From JAAXHF01 sp963665955 (GTDB taxonomy: Bacteria > Desulfobacterota > Binatia > Bin18): DNA of 64,000 nt. The position numbers were made by a program, and so were the translations under genes. This document shows positions 8,963 through 18,314 of this stretch, piece after piece (the stretch's first letter is position 1; each line of letters starts with the position of its first letter). Under the pieces are notes generated by a model that saw only the letters and a list, made by a program, of their open reading frames with translations, was not told the origin of the DNA and made no database searches. Location of the stretch: NCBI GenBank assembly GCA_965231765.1, contig OZ246887.1, positions 372,001 to 436,000 of the forward strand. Direction: 5' to 3'.

Positions 8963-10183
8963 ATGAGTCAGCCCAAACATGTGCTGGATGGTTACAAGGT
9001 ACTGGACTTCTCACAGATTGTAGCAGGCCCGACGTGTACCTTAATGTTAGCAGAGATGGGGGCCGAGGTGATTAAGGTGGAACTCGCGCCAGCCGGAGAT
9101 GGGGCACGCCTCGGTCCAGTCGAAATCGATGGTCGCAGCGGCTATTTTGTCCAACACAATCGGGGCAAGAAAGACTTGTGTCTTGATGCTAAGACACCTG
9201 AGGGACTGAAGATCCTCACAGGACTGGTTGAGAAAGTCGATGTATTAGTTGAGAACTACGCCCCAGGCGTGATCGGACGATTGGGGCTCGGCTACGATGT
9301 GGTGAGTAAGATCAATTCACGTCTGGTCATGTGTTCAATTTCTGCCTTTGGACAGACCGGCCCACTGGCCCATGAGCCCGGCTTCGATTGGGTCGGAGCC
9401 GCGTACTCAGGCATCACTTCGATGGGCGGCGAGAAAGGCGGGTCGCCTGTCTTTCCAATGGTCGCACTGGGCGACGTCTCCACTGGAGCGCATGCGATGG
9501 GTGCAGTCTGTGCGGCGTTGTTGTACCGCGAACGCACCGGGCGCGGTCAACATTTGGATCTATCACTCCTCGACACGTATGCCCATTACCATGAAGCCAG
9601 CTTTCAAATGCACAGCCTGAGCAAAGGCAAGATCAAGCCGACCCGATCTGGAGCGCACTCCTGGTACGCATCTCCAGCTGGTGTATTCAAGGGACGTGAG
9701 CGGTACATGATTCTCATCGCGCCCTTGGAGCAGCATTGGTCGAAGCTGTGTGAGGCGATGGGCAAGCCAGAAATAACGCGAGACCCACGTTTTACCGACA
9801 ACGCGTCGCGGATGAACAACCTGGATGAACTCGTAGCGCTTATCGAAGGCTGGATTCGTTCGCAGTCGAGCGATGACGCAGCGATTGAGACACTGAAGGC
9901 TCATCACGTACCGGTCGCACCCATTCTGTCCGTGCCCGAGGCGCTCCAACATCCCCACCTGCGCCAGCGTGGAACGGTCCGGACGGTTCATGATCGGATA
10001 TTGGGCGACCTCGACGTGCCGGGATTTGCGCTACGGTTTTCAGAATTTCCAGATACCCTCGATCTGCAAGCGCCGCTGCTGGGCGAGCATAACGCGGAGA
10101 TCCTGACACAGTGGCTCGACTACACGCCGGACGAGGTGCAGGAGTTGGAGAACAAAGGGATTCTGCGTAGCGGGCCAGCTTGA
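8963..10183 (+). CDS. CaiB/BaiF family III CoA-transferase
   Basis: A 406-residue protein with the full family signature: GYKVLDFSQIVAGPTCTLMLAEMGAEVIKVE at the N-terminus, NRGKKDLCLDAKTPEG, and the catalytic Asp region TGRGQHLDLSLLDTY. The C-terminus carries the expected PLLGEHNAEIL motif. It moves CoA between carboxylic acids, usually activating a substrate at the expense of succinyl-CoA or acetyl-CoA. Fourth gene of the operon starting at 6812. The ATG has an AGGGGAG site. Confidence 0.9.
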   Translation: MSQPKHVLDGYKVLDFSQIVAGPTCTLMLAEMGAEVIKVELAPAGDGARLGPVEIDGRSGYFVQHNRGKKDLCLDAKTPEGLKILTGLVEKVDVLVENYAPGVIGRLGLGYDVVSKINSRLVMCSISAFGQTGPLAHEPGFDWVGAAYSGITSMGGEKGGSPVFPMVALGDVSTGAHAMGAVCAALLYRERTGRGQHLDLSLLDTYAHYHEASFQMHSLSKGKIKPTRSGAHSWYASPAGVFKGRERYMILIAPLEQHWSKLCEAMGKPEITRDPRFTDNASRMNNLDELVALIEGWIRSQSSDDAAIETLKAHHVPVAPILSVPEALQHPHLRQRGTVRTVHDRILGDLDVPGFALRFSEFPDTLDLQAPLLGEHNAEILTQWLDYTPDEVQELENKGILRSGPA

Positions 10184-10247
10184 GACCAACGCGAGTGATA
10201 CTGAACGGACAGTTCGTGAGTATCCTTCTTGGTGCTGCTACGACTGA

Positions 10248-11360
10248 CTACGCCCCAGACAGATAAGACTGACGGCTCCCAGTCTCGGCAGCCGTCTGGA
10301 TCGCCTCGATCATTCGGTGACGAACGACGGCAGCGTCGAAGCTTAGGCTCAAACTGGTTCCCTTCTGTATATCGCTAGCCAGCTGTATGTAGAGCTGAGC
10401 AACGTTGAAAGGGAAGCCGGTTGGCGTTTCAGCTGGTACCCAACGATATTCATCAGGAATGGTAAGAGGCGCGAGGGCGGTATCCTTACCTTGGCCGCCG
10501 CGCAGCGTCAGCTCCAGCATCTGGACATGGCCGCCAGCTCCCGTGACCAACAGATCCCCTGCAGTACCATTAATCTCCCATAACAGGTTCGTCCCCCGCG
10601 ACTGGCCGCCTCGGAAATGCAACGAAGCGAGCGCACCGCCTTGCAAGGTGCCACTCACCGCTACTTGATCGGGGGACGTAGCGGCCAGGCTCTTGTTCGT
10701 CTGGGCGACTTTGACCTCTGGCCTGCGCGTGGCGAGTGTTGCGTCCAACTCCTCTAACTCGCCCAGACAGTAACACATTGCGTCCATAAAATGCCCGGTC
10801 GCGATCGTCAGCAAATTTGCGCCATTTGCTTTGTCAATGAGATAGGCGTTACCAGGCTCGACAAATTCGCCATAAGCAAGTCCTGAGCCCACCACACTGG
10901 TGGACAGCACTTGCCCAACATAACCTTGGGCGACGAGATCACGGATGCGATTGATCACCGGGGCGCAGCGTGCTTGAAGCCCAACAGCAGTACAGACCTT
11001 CTTCTGCCGAGCGAGATCAGCCATTTCCACGGCTTCGTCCAGTCCATTGCCCAACGGCCATTCGCAAAAGACTGCCTTACCGGCTTCAAGCGCGGCAAGA
11101 ACAAGTTCGCGATGAAAGGGAACTTTCACCGACACGACTACCAAATCCACATCAGGATGGGCGACCAGTTCCTCATGATTGTCGAACGCAAGCGGGGCCT
11201 TGAATTTTTCTGCTGCCGCGTCGGCCGATTCCTGGCGGCTCGTGCTTACCGCCTGGAGCGTGTACTCGGGCAGAGACGCTAGCGCCGGAATATGCGCCCG
11301 CACGGCCCAACTTCGACCCGGACTCGCCCCAATAATTCCTACCCGTATTGTGTTGGCCAT
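10248..11360 (-). CDS. Gfo/Idh/MocA oxidoreductase, Gal80-like
   Basis: A 370-residue protein with an N-terminal Rossmann fold (IRVGIIGASPGRSWAVRAHIPAL) and a C-terminal alpha/beta domain. The family's catalytic E-K-P motif is replaced by E-W-P (CEWPLGNGLDEAVEMA), as in the Gal80-like subgroup. It may bind NAD(P) without normal dehydrogenase activity, or use other residues. The ATG at 11360 is preferred over an upstream start because the GxGxxG-like fold begins here and AAAGG is correctly spaced. It converges on the CoA-transferase operon. Confidence 0.78.
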   Translation of the reverse strand: MANTIRVGIIGASPGRSWAVRAHIPALASLPEYTLQAVSTSRQESADAAAEKFKAPLAFDNHEELVAHPDVDLVVVSVKVPFHRELVLAALEAGKAVFCEWPLGNGLDEAVEMADLARQKKVCTAVGLQARCAPVINRIRDLVAQGYVGQVLSTSVVGSGLAYGEFVEPGNAYLIDKANGANLLTIATGHFMDAMCYCLGELEELDATLATRRPEVKVAQTNKSLAATSPDQVAVSGTLQGGALASLHFRGGQSRGTNLLWEINGTAGDLLVTGAGGHVQMLELTLRGGQGKDTALAPLTIPDEYRWVPAETPTGFPFNVAQLYIQLASDIQKGTSLSLSFDAAVVRHRMIEAIQTAAETGSRQSYLSGA

Positions 11361-11655
11361 AGTGATGCCTTTCTGTGAGTTGGTCTCACACACGCAGGAT
11401 TTTGCTTACAGACCACTATCCGTCGGCTGGGATATGATCGTCAATAGCTAACAGAATCTGAAGGTGGTTGATATTAGACTGGGGATTCATTGTGTCCAAG
11501 GAGACAATCCGCATCTGATTGGGACAGAGATTGTCGGCTGGTATGCGCTATTGCAAGACTGTGGCGTGCGTAGTAGGTTTTCTCGTCGCTTCTCATACGC
11601 TGTACCACATGGGGGCGGACCATTGACACGAACCCATAACATGGAGGGATCCACA

Positions 11656-11949
11656 ATGAGCGTCGTCGTACTCCTCGAAATCCAGGTCAAGCCTGAGGCC
11701 GTGAACGAGGTGAAGGCCTTTATGAAAGAAAATTTACCCGATACGCGGGGTTACGCGGGGTGCCAAGGACTCGATGTCTATGACAACCTCGACGAGACCG
11801 GGAACATCGTGGTGTATGAGCGCTGGGACTCGCGCCCACATTATGAAAAATACCTGGCTTGGCGCACGGAAACCGGGACCATGGATCGTATGGGGACTAT
11901 GTTGAAAGCCCCGCCCAGCATTCGCTATTTTGAACGGGTTGATGCCTAA
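11656..11949 (+). CDS. Antibiotic biosynthesis monooxygenase-domain protein (ABM fold)
   Basis: A 97-residue dimeric alpha+beta barrel protein: VVLLEIQVKPEAVNEVKAFM, GCQGLDVYDNLDETGNIVVY, ERWDSRPHYEKYL. The family includes cofactor-free quinol monooxygenases and enzymes of unknown function. GGAGG precedes the ATG by 8 nt. It lies 59 nt upstream of an MMPL transporter on the same strand, suggesting co-transcription; the substrate is unknown. Confidence 0.8.
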   Translation: MSVVVLLEIQVKPEAVNEVKAFMKENLPDTRGYAGCQGLDVYDNLDETGNIVVYERWDSRPHYEKYLAWRTETGTMDRMGTMLKAPPSIRYFERVDA

Positions 11950-12008
11950 ATCCCTCATCTGGCTCACGGCAGGGCGCTGTCGGGTAGGAAGCTGAGGAAT
12001 CCCTTATA

Positions 12009-14552
12009 ATGGAATCTGTCTTTCGGAGCATCATTCGTTTCCGCTGGTTGACTATCGTCCTCGTCCTGGGCTGTACGGTCGTGGCCTGGCTGCAGATCAG
12101 CAAGCTACGCTTTGAGACTGACCTGGAGGCCATGATCCCGCTCGACGATCCGGTGCAGGCGTATAGTGACGTGGTCGAAGACCGTTTTGGCATCCGCGAC
12201 CTGATCATCATTGGCGTCCTCAACAACAACCCGGACGAAAATGGCGTTTTTAATCCACGCACGCTCGGTATTGTCAAAGAGTTGTCTGAAAAGATCGCCT
12301 TGATCCCGGGTATTCAAGCCGTCCGCGATGAAGATGTGGCCAGTGTGGCGACCATGGATAACATCACCGGCACGGCGGATGGCATGGCCGTTGACCCGTT
12401 TATGGAAGACGTGCCGCACGCCGCTGAGGCTCTGGCGACGCTCAAAACCAATCTGTTTGCAAACTCGATGTTTGTCAATTGGCTGGTGTCACCGGACGGC
12501 ACCGGGCTGCTCATTTCGGCCAAGATGGAAGGCTCCGGCGGCACGCTTGAGGGCGTGACTCGCCGCGCGGCCGTCTATAACGCCATCAGAGACATGGTCC
12601 AGGCCAAACGAGGTGCAGGTGGACCTGAGAAATTTTATATTGCTGGCCGAGGCGCCCTCGAGGTGACGATCGGGGAATATGGCAATCAAGACATGGCCCG
12701 CTTCATGCCGCTCGTCTTATTGGTGATCCTGGGCACGCTGTACTTGACCTACCGCAGTATACGTGGGGTGTTGCTGCCTGTGGCAGTCGTCATCGGGTCA
12801 GTGATCTGGACCATAGGCCTCATGGCCGCCGCGGAAGTCCCGATGATGCATATTACGTCGATCATGCCGGTTGTCCTGATGGCGGTTGGGGTGGCAGATG
12901 GGATTCATATTCTGAGTTGCTATTACGACGGAATCTTGGCGCAGCCGGATCAATCCGAGATCTCGTCGACAGAGGTGGTAGTAGCCGCGATGGTTGAAAT
13001 GTGGAAGCCGGTGGTGCTGACCTCACTGACAACGGCCGCAGGCTTCTTGTCGTTTCTGACCGCTCCGATGCCGCCGGTCCAACACTTTGGACTGTTTAGC
13101 TCCTTCGGGGTGTTGGCAGCGATGGTGTTTTCGTTAACCCTCTTTCCGGCTGTGCTGTCCATGCTGCCAGCCAAAATGAGCAAACTGAGCAGGCTGAGCA
13201 AGACGAGTCGCGGCGCCGCCCGCCAGACAGGCAGCCGCCAGAGTGACAATCTGGCGGCGACTGGCTGGGCAGCTCGGACGCTCGCGGTCATTGGCAGTAG
13301 TGTGGCCCGGCATCCCCAGCTGGTATTGCTAGTCGCGTTGGTGATCACCGGTGTGTGTCTGGTCGGCACTCGCTATATGCGGGTCAATGAAGCACCCATT
13401 ACCCATTTTCACACCGACGCTCCAGTCCGCATTGCGGATCGGATCTTGCGTGAGACCTTTCAAGGCACGATGCCGGTATATATTGCGATTGAGGGGCATA
13501 CCCCAGATCTGCTGAAAGATCCCGGTCTGCTGGCCAAACTGGACCAGATGCAGGCCACAGTCGAACAAGACCCCATAGTCGGCGGCTCGGTGTCACTCGC
13601 GGAGTACCTGAAGCGCATGAATCGGATCATGAACGAGGACCGGCCGGAGATGGAGGTCGTCCCGACAGACCGTGACTTGGTTGCTCAATACTTGCTGCTG
13701 TATTCGTTCTCGGGCGACCCGGATGACTTCGATGAGGTCGTGGATTACGATTACCAACACGCCAATGTGGCGTTTTTTCTGCGCTCTGATAGCACCGACG
13801 ATGTGTCTCGTGTAGTCCAGCGGGTGCAAGACTTTGCGGTCGAGCAGTTTGGACGGGCCGAATCGGCTGAAGAGAGAGAAGAGCTGTGGTCCTTACGTCT
13901 GGGACGTTGGCTGACCGGCGCCCAACCGACGATCGCCAACTGGGAAACCCAGAGTGGCTTCCGGATTGGCTTTGCCGGCAATGGATATTTTATCAACCGA
14001 CTGACTGAATTAGTCGTCAGTGGTCAGGCCACCAGCCTGGTGACGTCACTCGGGGCAGTATTTCTTCTCACCGCGATCATGTTCCGGTCCGTCACCGCGG
14101 GATTGATTAATATCATTCCGATTAGCCTGGTCATCATCTTCAGCTTCGGCATTCAGGGACTGATCCAGAGTCCGTTGGATTTGGGGAAATCGCTCACCGC
14201 CTCAATGGTGATTGGAGTCGGGATCGATTATACGATTCACTTTCTGAACAAGTATAGCAGCATCGTCCGCGAGGGCTTGACCGACCCAGAAAAAATTACC
14301 CTGGCAACTATGGCCACCTCGGGCAAAGCCATCTTTTTTAGTGCCATCGTGGTGATTGGTGGCTTCCTGGTATTTCTGGCTTCGAAGTTTCTACCCAACT
14401 ATGAACTCGGAGTGATGATGGCGTTGAACATGGGGGCGTGTCTGGTTGCCTCAATGACCGTCCTGCCAGCAGTTCTGAATACGTTTAAACCCCGTTTTGT
14501 GTATGGCGACAAAGAAGCGCCACGTATCGCAGCCCAAGAACCTGCGGCCTAA
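12009..14552 (+). CDS. MMPL/RND-superfamily transporter (first of three paralogues)
   Basis: An 847-residue inner-membrane protein with the MMPL/HpnN architecture: an N-terminal helix, a periplasmic domain, helices 2-6, then a repeat of the same plan. The first half carries VAVGVADGIHILSCYYD-type TM4 sequence; the second half carries the proton-relay motif VGIDYTIHFLNKY in TM10. Such proteins export lipids, hopanoids or other hydrophobic compounds using the proton gradient. GAGGA lies before the ATG. It sits between an ABM-domain gene and a GST-like gene and is more divergent than the two paralogues at 15596 and 18315. Confidence 0.9.
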   Translation: MESVFRSIIRFRWLTIVLVLGCTVVAWLQISKLRFETDLEAMIPLDDPVQAYSDVVEDRFGIRDLIIIGVLNNNPDENGVFNPRTLGIVKELSEKIALIPGIQAVRDEDVASVATMDNITGTADGMAVDPFMEDVPHAAEALATLKTNLFANSMFVNWLVSPDGTGLLISAKMEGSGGTLEGVTRRAAVYNAIRDMVQAKRGAGGPEKFYIAGRGALEVTIGEYGNQDMARFMPLVLLVILGTLYLTYRSIRGVLLPVAVVIGSVIWTIGLMAAAEVPMMHITSIMPVVLMAVGVADGIHILSCYYDGILAQPDQSEISSTEVVVAAMVEMWKPVVLTSLTTAAGFLSFLTAPMPPVQHFGLFSSFGVLAAMVFSLTLFPAVLSMLPAKMSKLSRLSKTSRGAARQTGSRQSDNLAATGWAARTLAVIGSSVARHPQLVLLVALVITGVCLVGTRYMRVNEAPITHFHTDAPVRIADRILRETFQGTMPVYIAIEGHTPDLLKDPGLLAKLDQMQATVEQDPIVGGSVSLAEYLKRMNRIMNEDRPEMEVVPTDRDLVAQYLLLYSFSGDPDDFDEVVDYDYQHANVAFFLRSDSTDDVSRVVQRVQDFAVEQFGRAESAEEREELWSLRLGRWLTGAQPTIANWETQSGFRIGFAGNGYFINRLTELVVSGQATSLVTSLGAVFLLTAIMFRSVTAGLINIIPISLVIIFSFGIQGLIQSPLDLGKSLTASMVIGVGIDYTIHFLNKYSSIVREGLTDPEKITLATMATSGKAIFFSAIVVIGGFLVFLASKFLPNYELGVMMALNMGACLVASMTVLPAVLNTFKPRFVYGDKEAPRIAAQEPAA

Positions 14553-14617
14553 TGTCAATTCACTAACCCAGACGAGATGCGAAAGATCTCGTAATCGAAG
14601 CTAGGAGGAGACAAGCA

Positions 14618-15376
14618 ATGTCCTTGCCCTATGTTGACATCAATCAAGCCATCAACGCGAATGGCCTACGTCTTATTGTAGTTCAAGGTATGCCCAGTGC
14701 CTGGGGCATCGCGGTGAGAGGGATGATCGAGTACAAGTCATTGGACTATACGCTCGGACCGCAAAAACCGATGGGGGAAAACCCGGAGCTGCTGGCGTGG
14801 TCGGGGACCAACAGCGGACCGGTGGTTGCCTGGAACGACGAAAAACCCATCAACCGTTGGGATGATATTTTGGTTTTGCTCGAACGACTCGCGCCGGACA
14901 AGCCGCTCGTGCCGGAAGACGCGGCTGAGCGCATGCAATTGTTCGGCATCGGTCACGAGATTTGTGGCGAGCTTGGTCTCGGCTGGAACCGACGGCTCGA
15001 CATGATGCGTCCGGCTGATGACGCAAGCCGGCCATCCGCATTCGGGGTGAAATATGGCTACCGCGACGCGGACGCGAAACGTGCCAATCCGCGCGTCATC
15101 GCCTTCATGACAGAACTCGCCGCGACACTCAAAGCGCAAAAAGCCCGCGGCAGCGATTACATTATCGGACAATCCGTGACGGCCGCCGATTTTTACTGGG
15201 CCACGTTTAGTAACTTTGTTGTCCTTCAATCGCCCGAAGACATTTTGCTCGACCTGTCCATTCGGCCCATGTTCGAGAACACGCCTGCCGAGATCACCGC
15301 CGCAGTCGATCCCATATTGTTGGAACACCGCGACCGGGTCATGCGCACCTACTTCAAAGCTCCCTTGGAGCTGTAA
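14618..15376 (+). CDS. Glutathione S-transferase-like protein
   Basis: A 252-residue GST-fold protein. The N-terminal half has GMPSAWGIAVRGMIEYKSLDY and GTNSGPVVAWNDEKPINRWDDI, matching the thioredoxin-like domain with cis-Pro. The helical half ends in RGSDYIIGQSVTAADFYWAT, the usual G-x-x-x-T-x-A-D motif. The canonical N-terminal Ser/Cys/Tyr is not obvious. AGGAGG precedes the ATG. The gene follows the MMPL transporter by 65 nt and is probably in the same operon. Confidence 0.68.
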   Translation: MSLPYVDINQAINANGLRLIVVQGMPSAWGIAVRGMIEYKSLDYTLGPQKPMGENPELLAWSGTNSGPVVAWNDEKPINRWDDILVLLERLAPDKPLVPEDAAERMQLFGIGHEICGELGLGWNRRLDMMRPADDASRPSAFGVKYGYRDADAKRANPRVIAFMTELAATLKAQKARGSDYIIGQSVTAADFYWATFSNFVVLQSPEDILLDLSIRPMFENTPAEITAAVDPILLEHRDRVMRTYFKAPLEL

Positions 15377-15429
15377 CCAGAAACGAGCCACACTGAAAGG
15401 GCAATGGCAGTAAGTGAGCGAAAGTTTTG

Positions 15430-15566
15430 GAAACTCACGCCCTTCGACTTCCCCTTCGACAAGCTCAGGGTACGCTCTGAGCGAACGGGGGGACTCGTCC
15501 CTGCTCGTCCGATCGTCCTGAGCGTAGCGGAGCGAAGTCGAAGGGCACGCAAACTCAGTTTCCACA
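15430..15566. mobile_element. MITE-like palindromic element (CCCTTCGAC...GTCGAAGGG)
   Basis: An inverted-repeat element of about 110 bp has outer arms GCCCTTCGACTT / AAGTCGAAGGGC and inner sequences CTTCGACAAGCTCAGGG and CGTCCTGAGCGTAGCGGAG. The 7-mer AAACTCA occurs on both sides (15431-15437 and 15551-15557) and could be a target-site duplication. It sits between convergent GST-like and MMPL genes. The CTTCGACAAGCTCAGG core is, from general knowledge, a common dispersed repeat in environmental genomes; no transposase is present. Confidence 0.6.
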
Positions 15567-15595
15567 TCTCAAAAAGGATTCCTATATAATGGCCT

Positions 15596-18145
15596 TCATA
15601 CTGCTTCTTCCTCTTCTGGCGTAGGAACAAGCCGACCGGCCGTTTGTGGTGGCGCAACAGGCGCCAGTTTTTCGCCATACACAAAACGCGGCCGAAACCG
15701 ATTCAGGATCGCTGGCAGAACCGTCATCGACACAATCAAGCAAGCCCCCATACTGAGTGACAGCATGACACCCAGGTAAAAGAGGGACTCGAAGTTCGAG
15801 GTGAGAAAAATCAGGAAGCCGCCGATAACCACGACCGCATTAAAAAAGATGGCCTTGCCGGAGGTAGCCATAGTGGCCGCTGTAATCTGCGCGGGGTCTA
15901 TTTGACCGTCTTGGAGCCCCTCTTGGACTTTGACCCTATACTTGCTCAGAAAGTGAATCGTATAATCGATGCCAATACCGATGGTCATCGAGGCAGTCAG
16001 CGATTTCCCAATCTCCAGCGGGATATTCAGCAGCCCCAGCAGCCCAAAGCTAAACATCATCACCAGGCTAATCGGCAGGACATTAATCAGCCCGGCGACG
16101 AACGAGCGAAACATGAACGTGGTGAGCAGAAAGACCGCGCCGAGCGAGGTCACCAAGCTCGCCAGTTGCCCGGACACAATCAGTTCGCTCAGGCGGTTCA
16201 AGAGGTAGCCATTGCCCGCAATCCCGATCCGAAAGCCGCTGTTTGTCTCCCACCCCGCCACCGTGGGCTCAATGCCGGCCAGCCAGCGGCCCAAGCGGAG
16301 TCCCAGCGGATCATGGGTGGCAGCGTCGGTGGCTCCATTCTGGCCAAATTCCTCGACCGCAAAGTCGCGGATAATCTGCACGACACGTTCGACGTCTCGG
16401 GTCCTATCGGACCGCAGATAGACCGCTACGTTGGCATGTTGGTAGTCATAGTCCACGACATCGTCGAAATCGTCTGAATCACCAGAGAATGAGTACAACA
16501 GCAGATACTGAGCGACTAGGTCACGAGACGTGGGGATGACTTCCATTTCGGGACGATCTTCATTCATGACCCGGTTCATGCGTTTGATGTATTCCGCTAA
16601 TGACAAGGAGCCACCCACATCAGGGTCTTGCTCCACCCGCGTTTGCAGGCGGTCGAGTTGATCGAGCAGGACCGGATCTTTGAGCCGATCAGCCTCATGC
16701 CCCTCGATCGCCACATAGATAGGTACGGTGCCTTGAAATGTATCGCGCAGGACCGTATCGCTCACGCGTAGCTCGTGAGACGGGTGAAACATCCCGACCA
16801 TGGTCGAGTTCACCACAATCCGCTGCGTGCCGAACACGCACAGTGCAACAACGAGTGCGGCCGGCACCCACACTGCCAGTGGACGGCGGGCCACACCGCG
16901 ACCGAGGCGCGCCAAGAAGCTGGCTGCCCAGCCGGCGGCTGTCAGGTCTCCACTCCGGCTCATCTGCTTGCGCAGGCCCCGGCTGACGGTCGGCGGCAGC
17001 AGGCTCAACATGGCCGGGAAAAAGGTCAGCGAGAAGAGCATCGCGGCCAAGATTCCCACTCCACTAAACACCCCAAAATAGCGGATAGGGATAACGGTCG
17101 CAGTCAGAAAGGATAAGAACCCCGCTGCGGTGGTCAGCGAGGTTAAAACGACGGGCTGCCACATCTCTCGCATAGTCACAATCACGGCGTCAGCTGGGGA
17201 GATATCCGGATGCTCCAACAGCTCTTCGTAATAGCGACTCAGAATATGAATGCCATCCGCCACGCCGATGGCCATGAGAACGACCGGCATTATGGAGGTG
17301 ACAAAGTACATTGGAATACCGAGCGCGGCCATAATCCCGAGGGTCCAGATCACCGACACGACAACGACTGCCAGCGGCAGGAGGACGCCGCGCAGGCTTC
17401 GATACGTACAATATAAGATTCCCAGAAGCACGACCAAGGTCAGGGGTAAGAAGGTTTCCATGTCGCGGGCTTCCTCTTCCGACAAAGTGACTTCGATCGC
17501 TCCACGCCCGGCAATATGAAATTCTTCCGGCACGCCCGTCGCCTTTTTAGCCTCGACCATGTCTCGGATCGAGGTATACACAGTCATCCGTCGCGCCGTG
17601 CCTGCCTGTGTGCTTTCGGCTGGCTCCATCTTGGCCATGATGAGCAGTCCCGTGCCGTCTTGCGAGACGACCCAATTGACGAACATGTGATTGGCGAAGA
17701 TGGCCTGTTTAAGATCTGCCAGCGCATTGGCTGCGTCGGGAACGGCTTCCATAAACGGATCAACGTTTATACCGTCGACGGTGCCAGTGATATTATCCAG
17801 CGTGGCGATACTGGCCACATCTTCGTCCCGGATGGCTTTGATTCCGGGTTGCAGAGCAAGGCGTTCCGAGAACTCTTTGACAATGCCTAAGGTCCGTGGA
17901 TTAAAGACGCCATTCTCGTCGGCGTTGTCGTTCAGTACCCCAATCATAATGAGATCACGGATGCCGAATCGTTCTTCAACCACTCTGCTATAGGTGAGGA
18001 TCGGATCATCGAAGGGGAACATGGCTTCAACATCGTTATCAAAGCGTAATGTTTGAATTGGAAGGGCGATGAGCACAGTACTACCGAGGAACAGGCCAAT
18101 GACCAGCCAGCGGAAACGGATGACGGCTCGAAAGAATGCTTCCAT
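15596..18145 (-). CDS. MMPL/RND-superfamily transporter (second paralogue)
   Basis: An 849-residue MMPL-type transporter with the same architecture as its neighbours: N-terminal FFRAVIRFRWLVIGLFLGS helix, TM4 segment AIGVADGIHILSRYYEELLE, TM10 motif GIGIDYTIHFLSKYRVK. Extra residues (QDGQIDPAQI) lie in a cytosolic loop shared with the third paralogue but absent from the first. The start has AGGAG 9 nt upstream. The third paralogue lies 169 nt upstream on the same strand with a near-identical ribosome-site block, indicating a recent tandem duplication. Confidence 0.9.
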   Translation of the reverse strand: MEAFFRAVIRFRWLVIGLFLGSTVLIALPIQTLRFDNDVEAMFPFDDPILTYSRVVEERFGIRDLIMIGVLNDNADENGVFNPRTLGIVKEFSERLALQPGIKAIRDEDVASIATLDNITGTVDGINVDPFMEAVPDAANALADLKQAIFANHMFVNWVVSQDGTGLLIMAKMEPAESTQAGTARRMTVYTSIRDMVEAKKATGVPEEFHIAGRGAIEVTLSEEEARDMETFLPLTLVVLLGILYCTYRSLRGVLLPLAVVVVSVIWTLGIMAALGIPMYFVTSIMPVVLMAIGVADGIHILSRYYEELLEHPDISPADAVIVTMREMWQPVVLTSLTTAAGFLSFLTATVIPIRYFGVFSGVGILAAMLFSLTFFPAMLSLLPPTVSRGLRKQMSRSGDLTAAGWAASFLARLGRGVARRPLAVWVPAALVVALCVFGTQRIVVNSTMVGMFHPSHELRVSDTVLRDTFQGTVPIYVAIEGHEADRLKDPVLLDQLDRLQTRVEQDPDVGGSLSLAEYIKRMNRVMNEDRPEMEVIPTSRDLVAQYLLLYSFSGDSDDFDDVVDYDYQHANVAVYLRSDRTRDVERVVQIIRDFAVEEFGQNGATDAATHDPLGLRLGRWLAGIEPTVAGWETNSGFRIGIAGNGYLLNRLSELIVSGQLASLVTSLGAVFLLTTFMFRSFVAGLINVLPISLVMMFSFGLLGLLNIPLEIGKSLTASMTIGIGIDYTIHFLSKYRVKVQEGLQDGQIDPAQITAATMATSGKAIFFNAVVVIGGFLIFLTSNFESLFYLGVMLSLSMGACLIVSMTVLPAILNRFRPRFVYGEKLAPVAPPQTAGRLVPTPEEEEAV

Positions 18146-18243
18146 AAGGGGCTACTCCTGAGGCGATTTCTTGAAAAGAATGTCCCTTATACACTGGACT
18201 CGCTCGCAGTCTAAGTCCCCGCCCAGAATTTATTGTGCTTTTT

Positions 18244-18267
18244 CCCTCGCCCTGGCCAGGGCGAGGG
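18244..18267. repeat. Perfect 12-bp palindrome between two MMPL genes
   Basis: CCCTCGCCCTGG is followed immediately by its reverse complement. It lies between the two minus-strand MMPL genes. The adjoining T-run is on the wrong side for termination of the minus-strand transcript, so it is probably a REP-like element, though it could stabilise mRNA. Confidence 0.5.
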
Positions 18268-18314
18268 AGCAAGAAATGGGTTTAAGCTCTCCGAGAAGCC
18301 ACCTGAGTCTCTTA

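Noticed and set aside
14738..15565. A 275-residue minus-strand open frame over the GST-like gene
   Set aside because: It is antisense to a well-supported gene, and its N-terminal part is only the translated palindromic element at 15430-15566.
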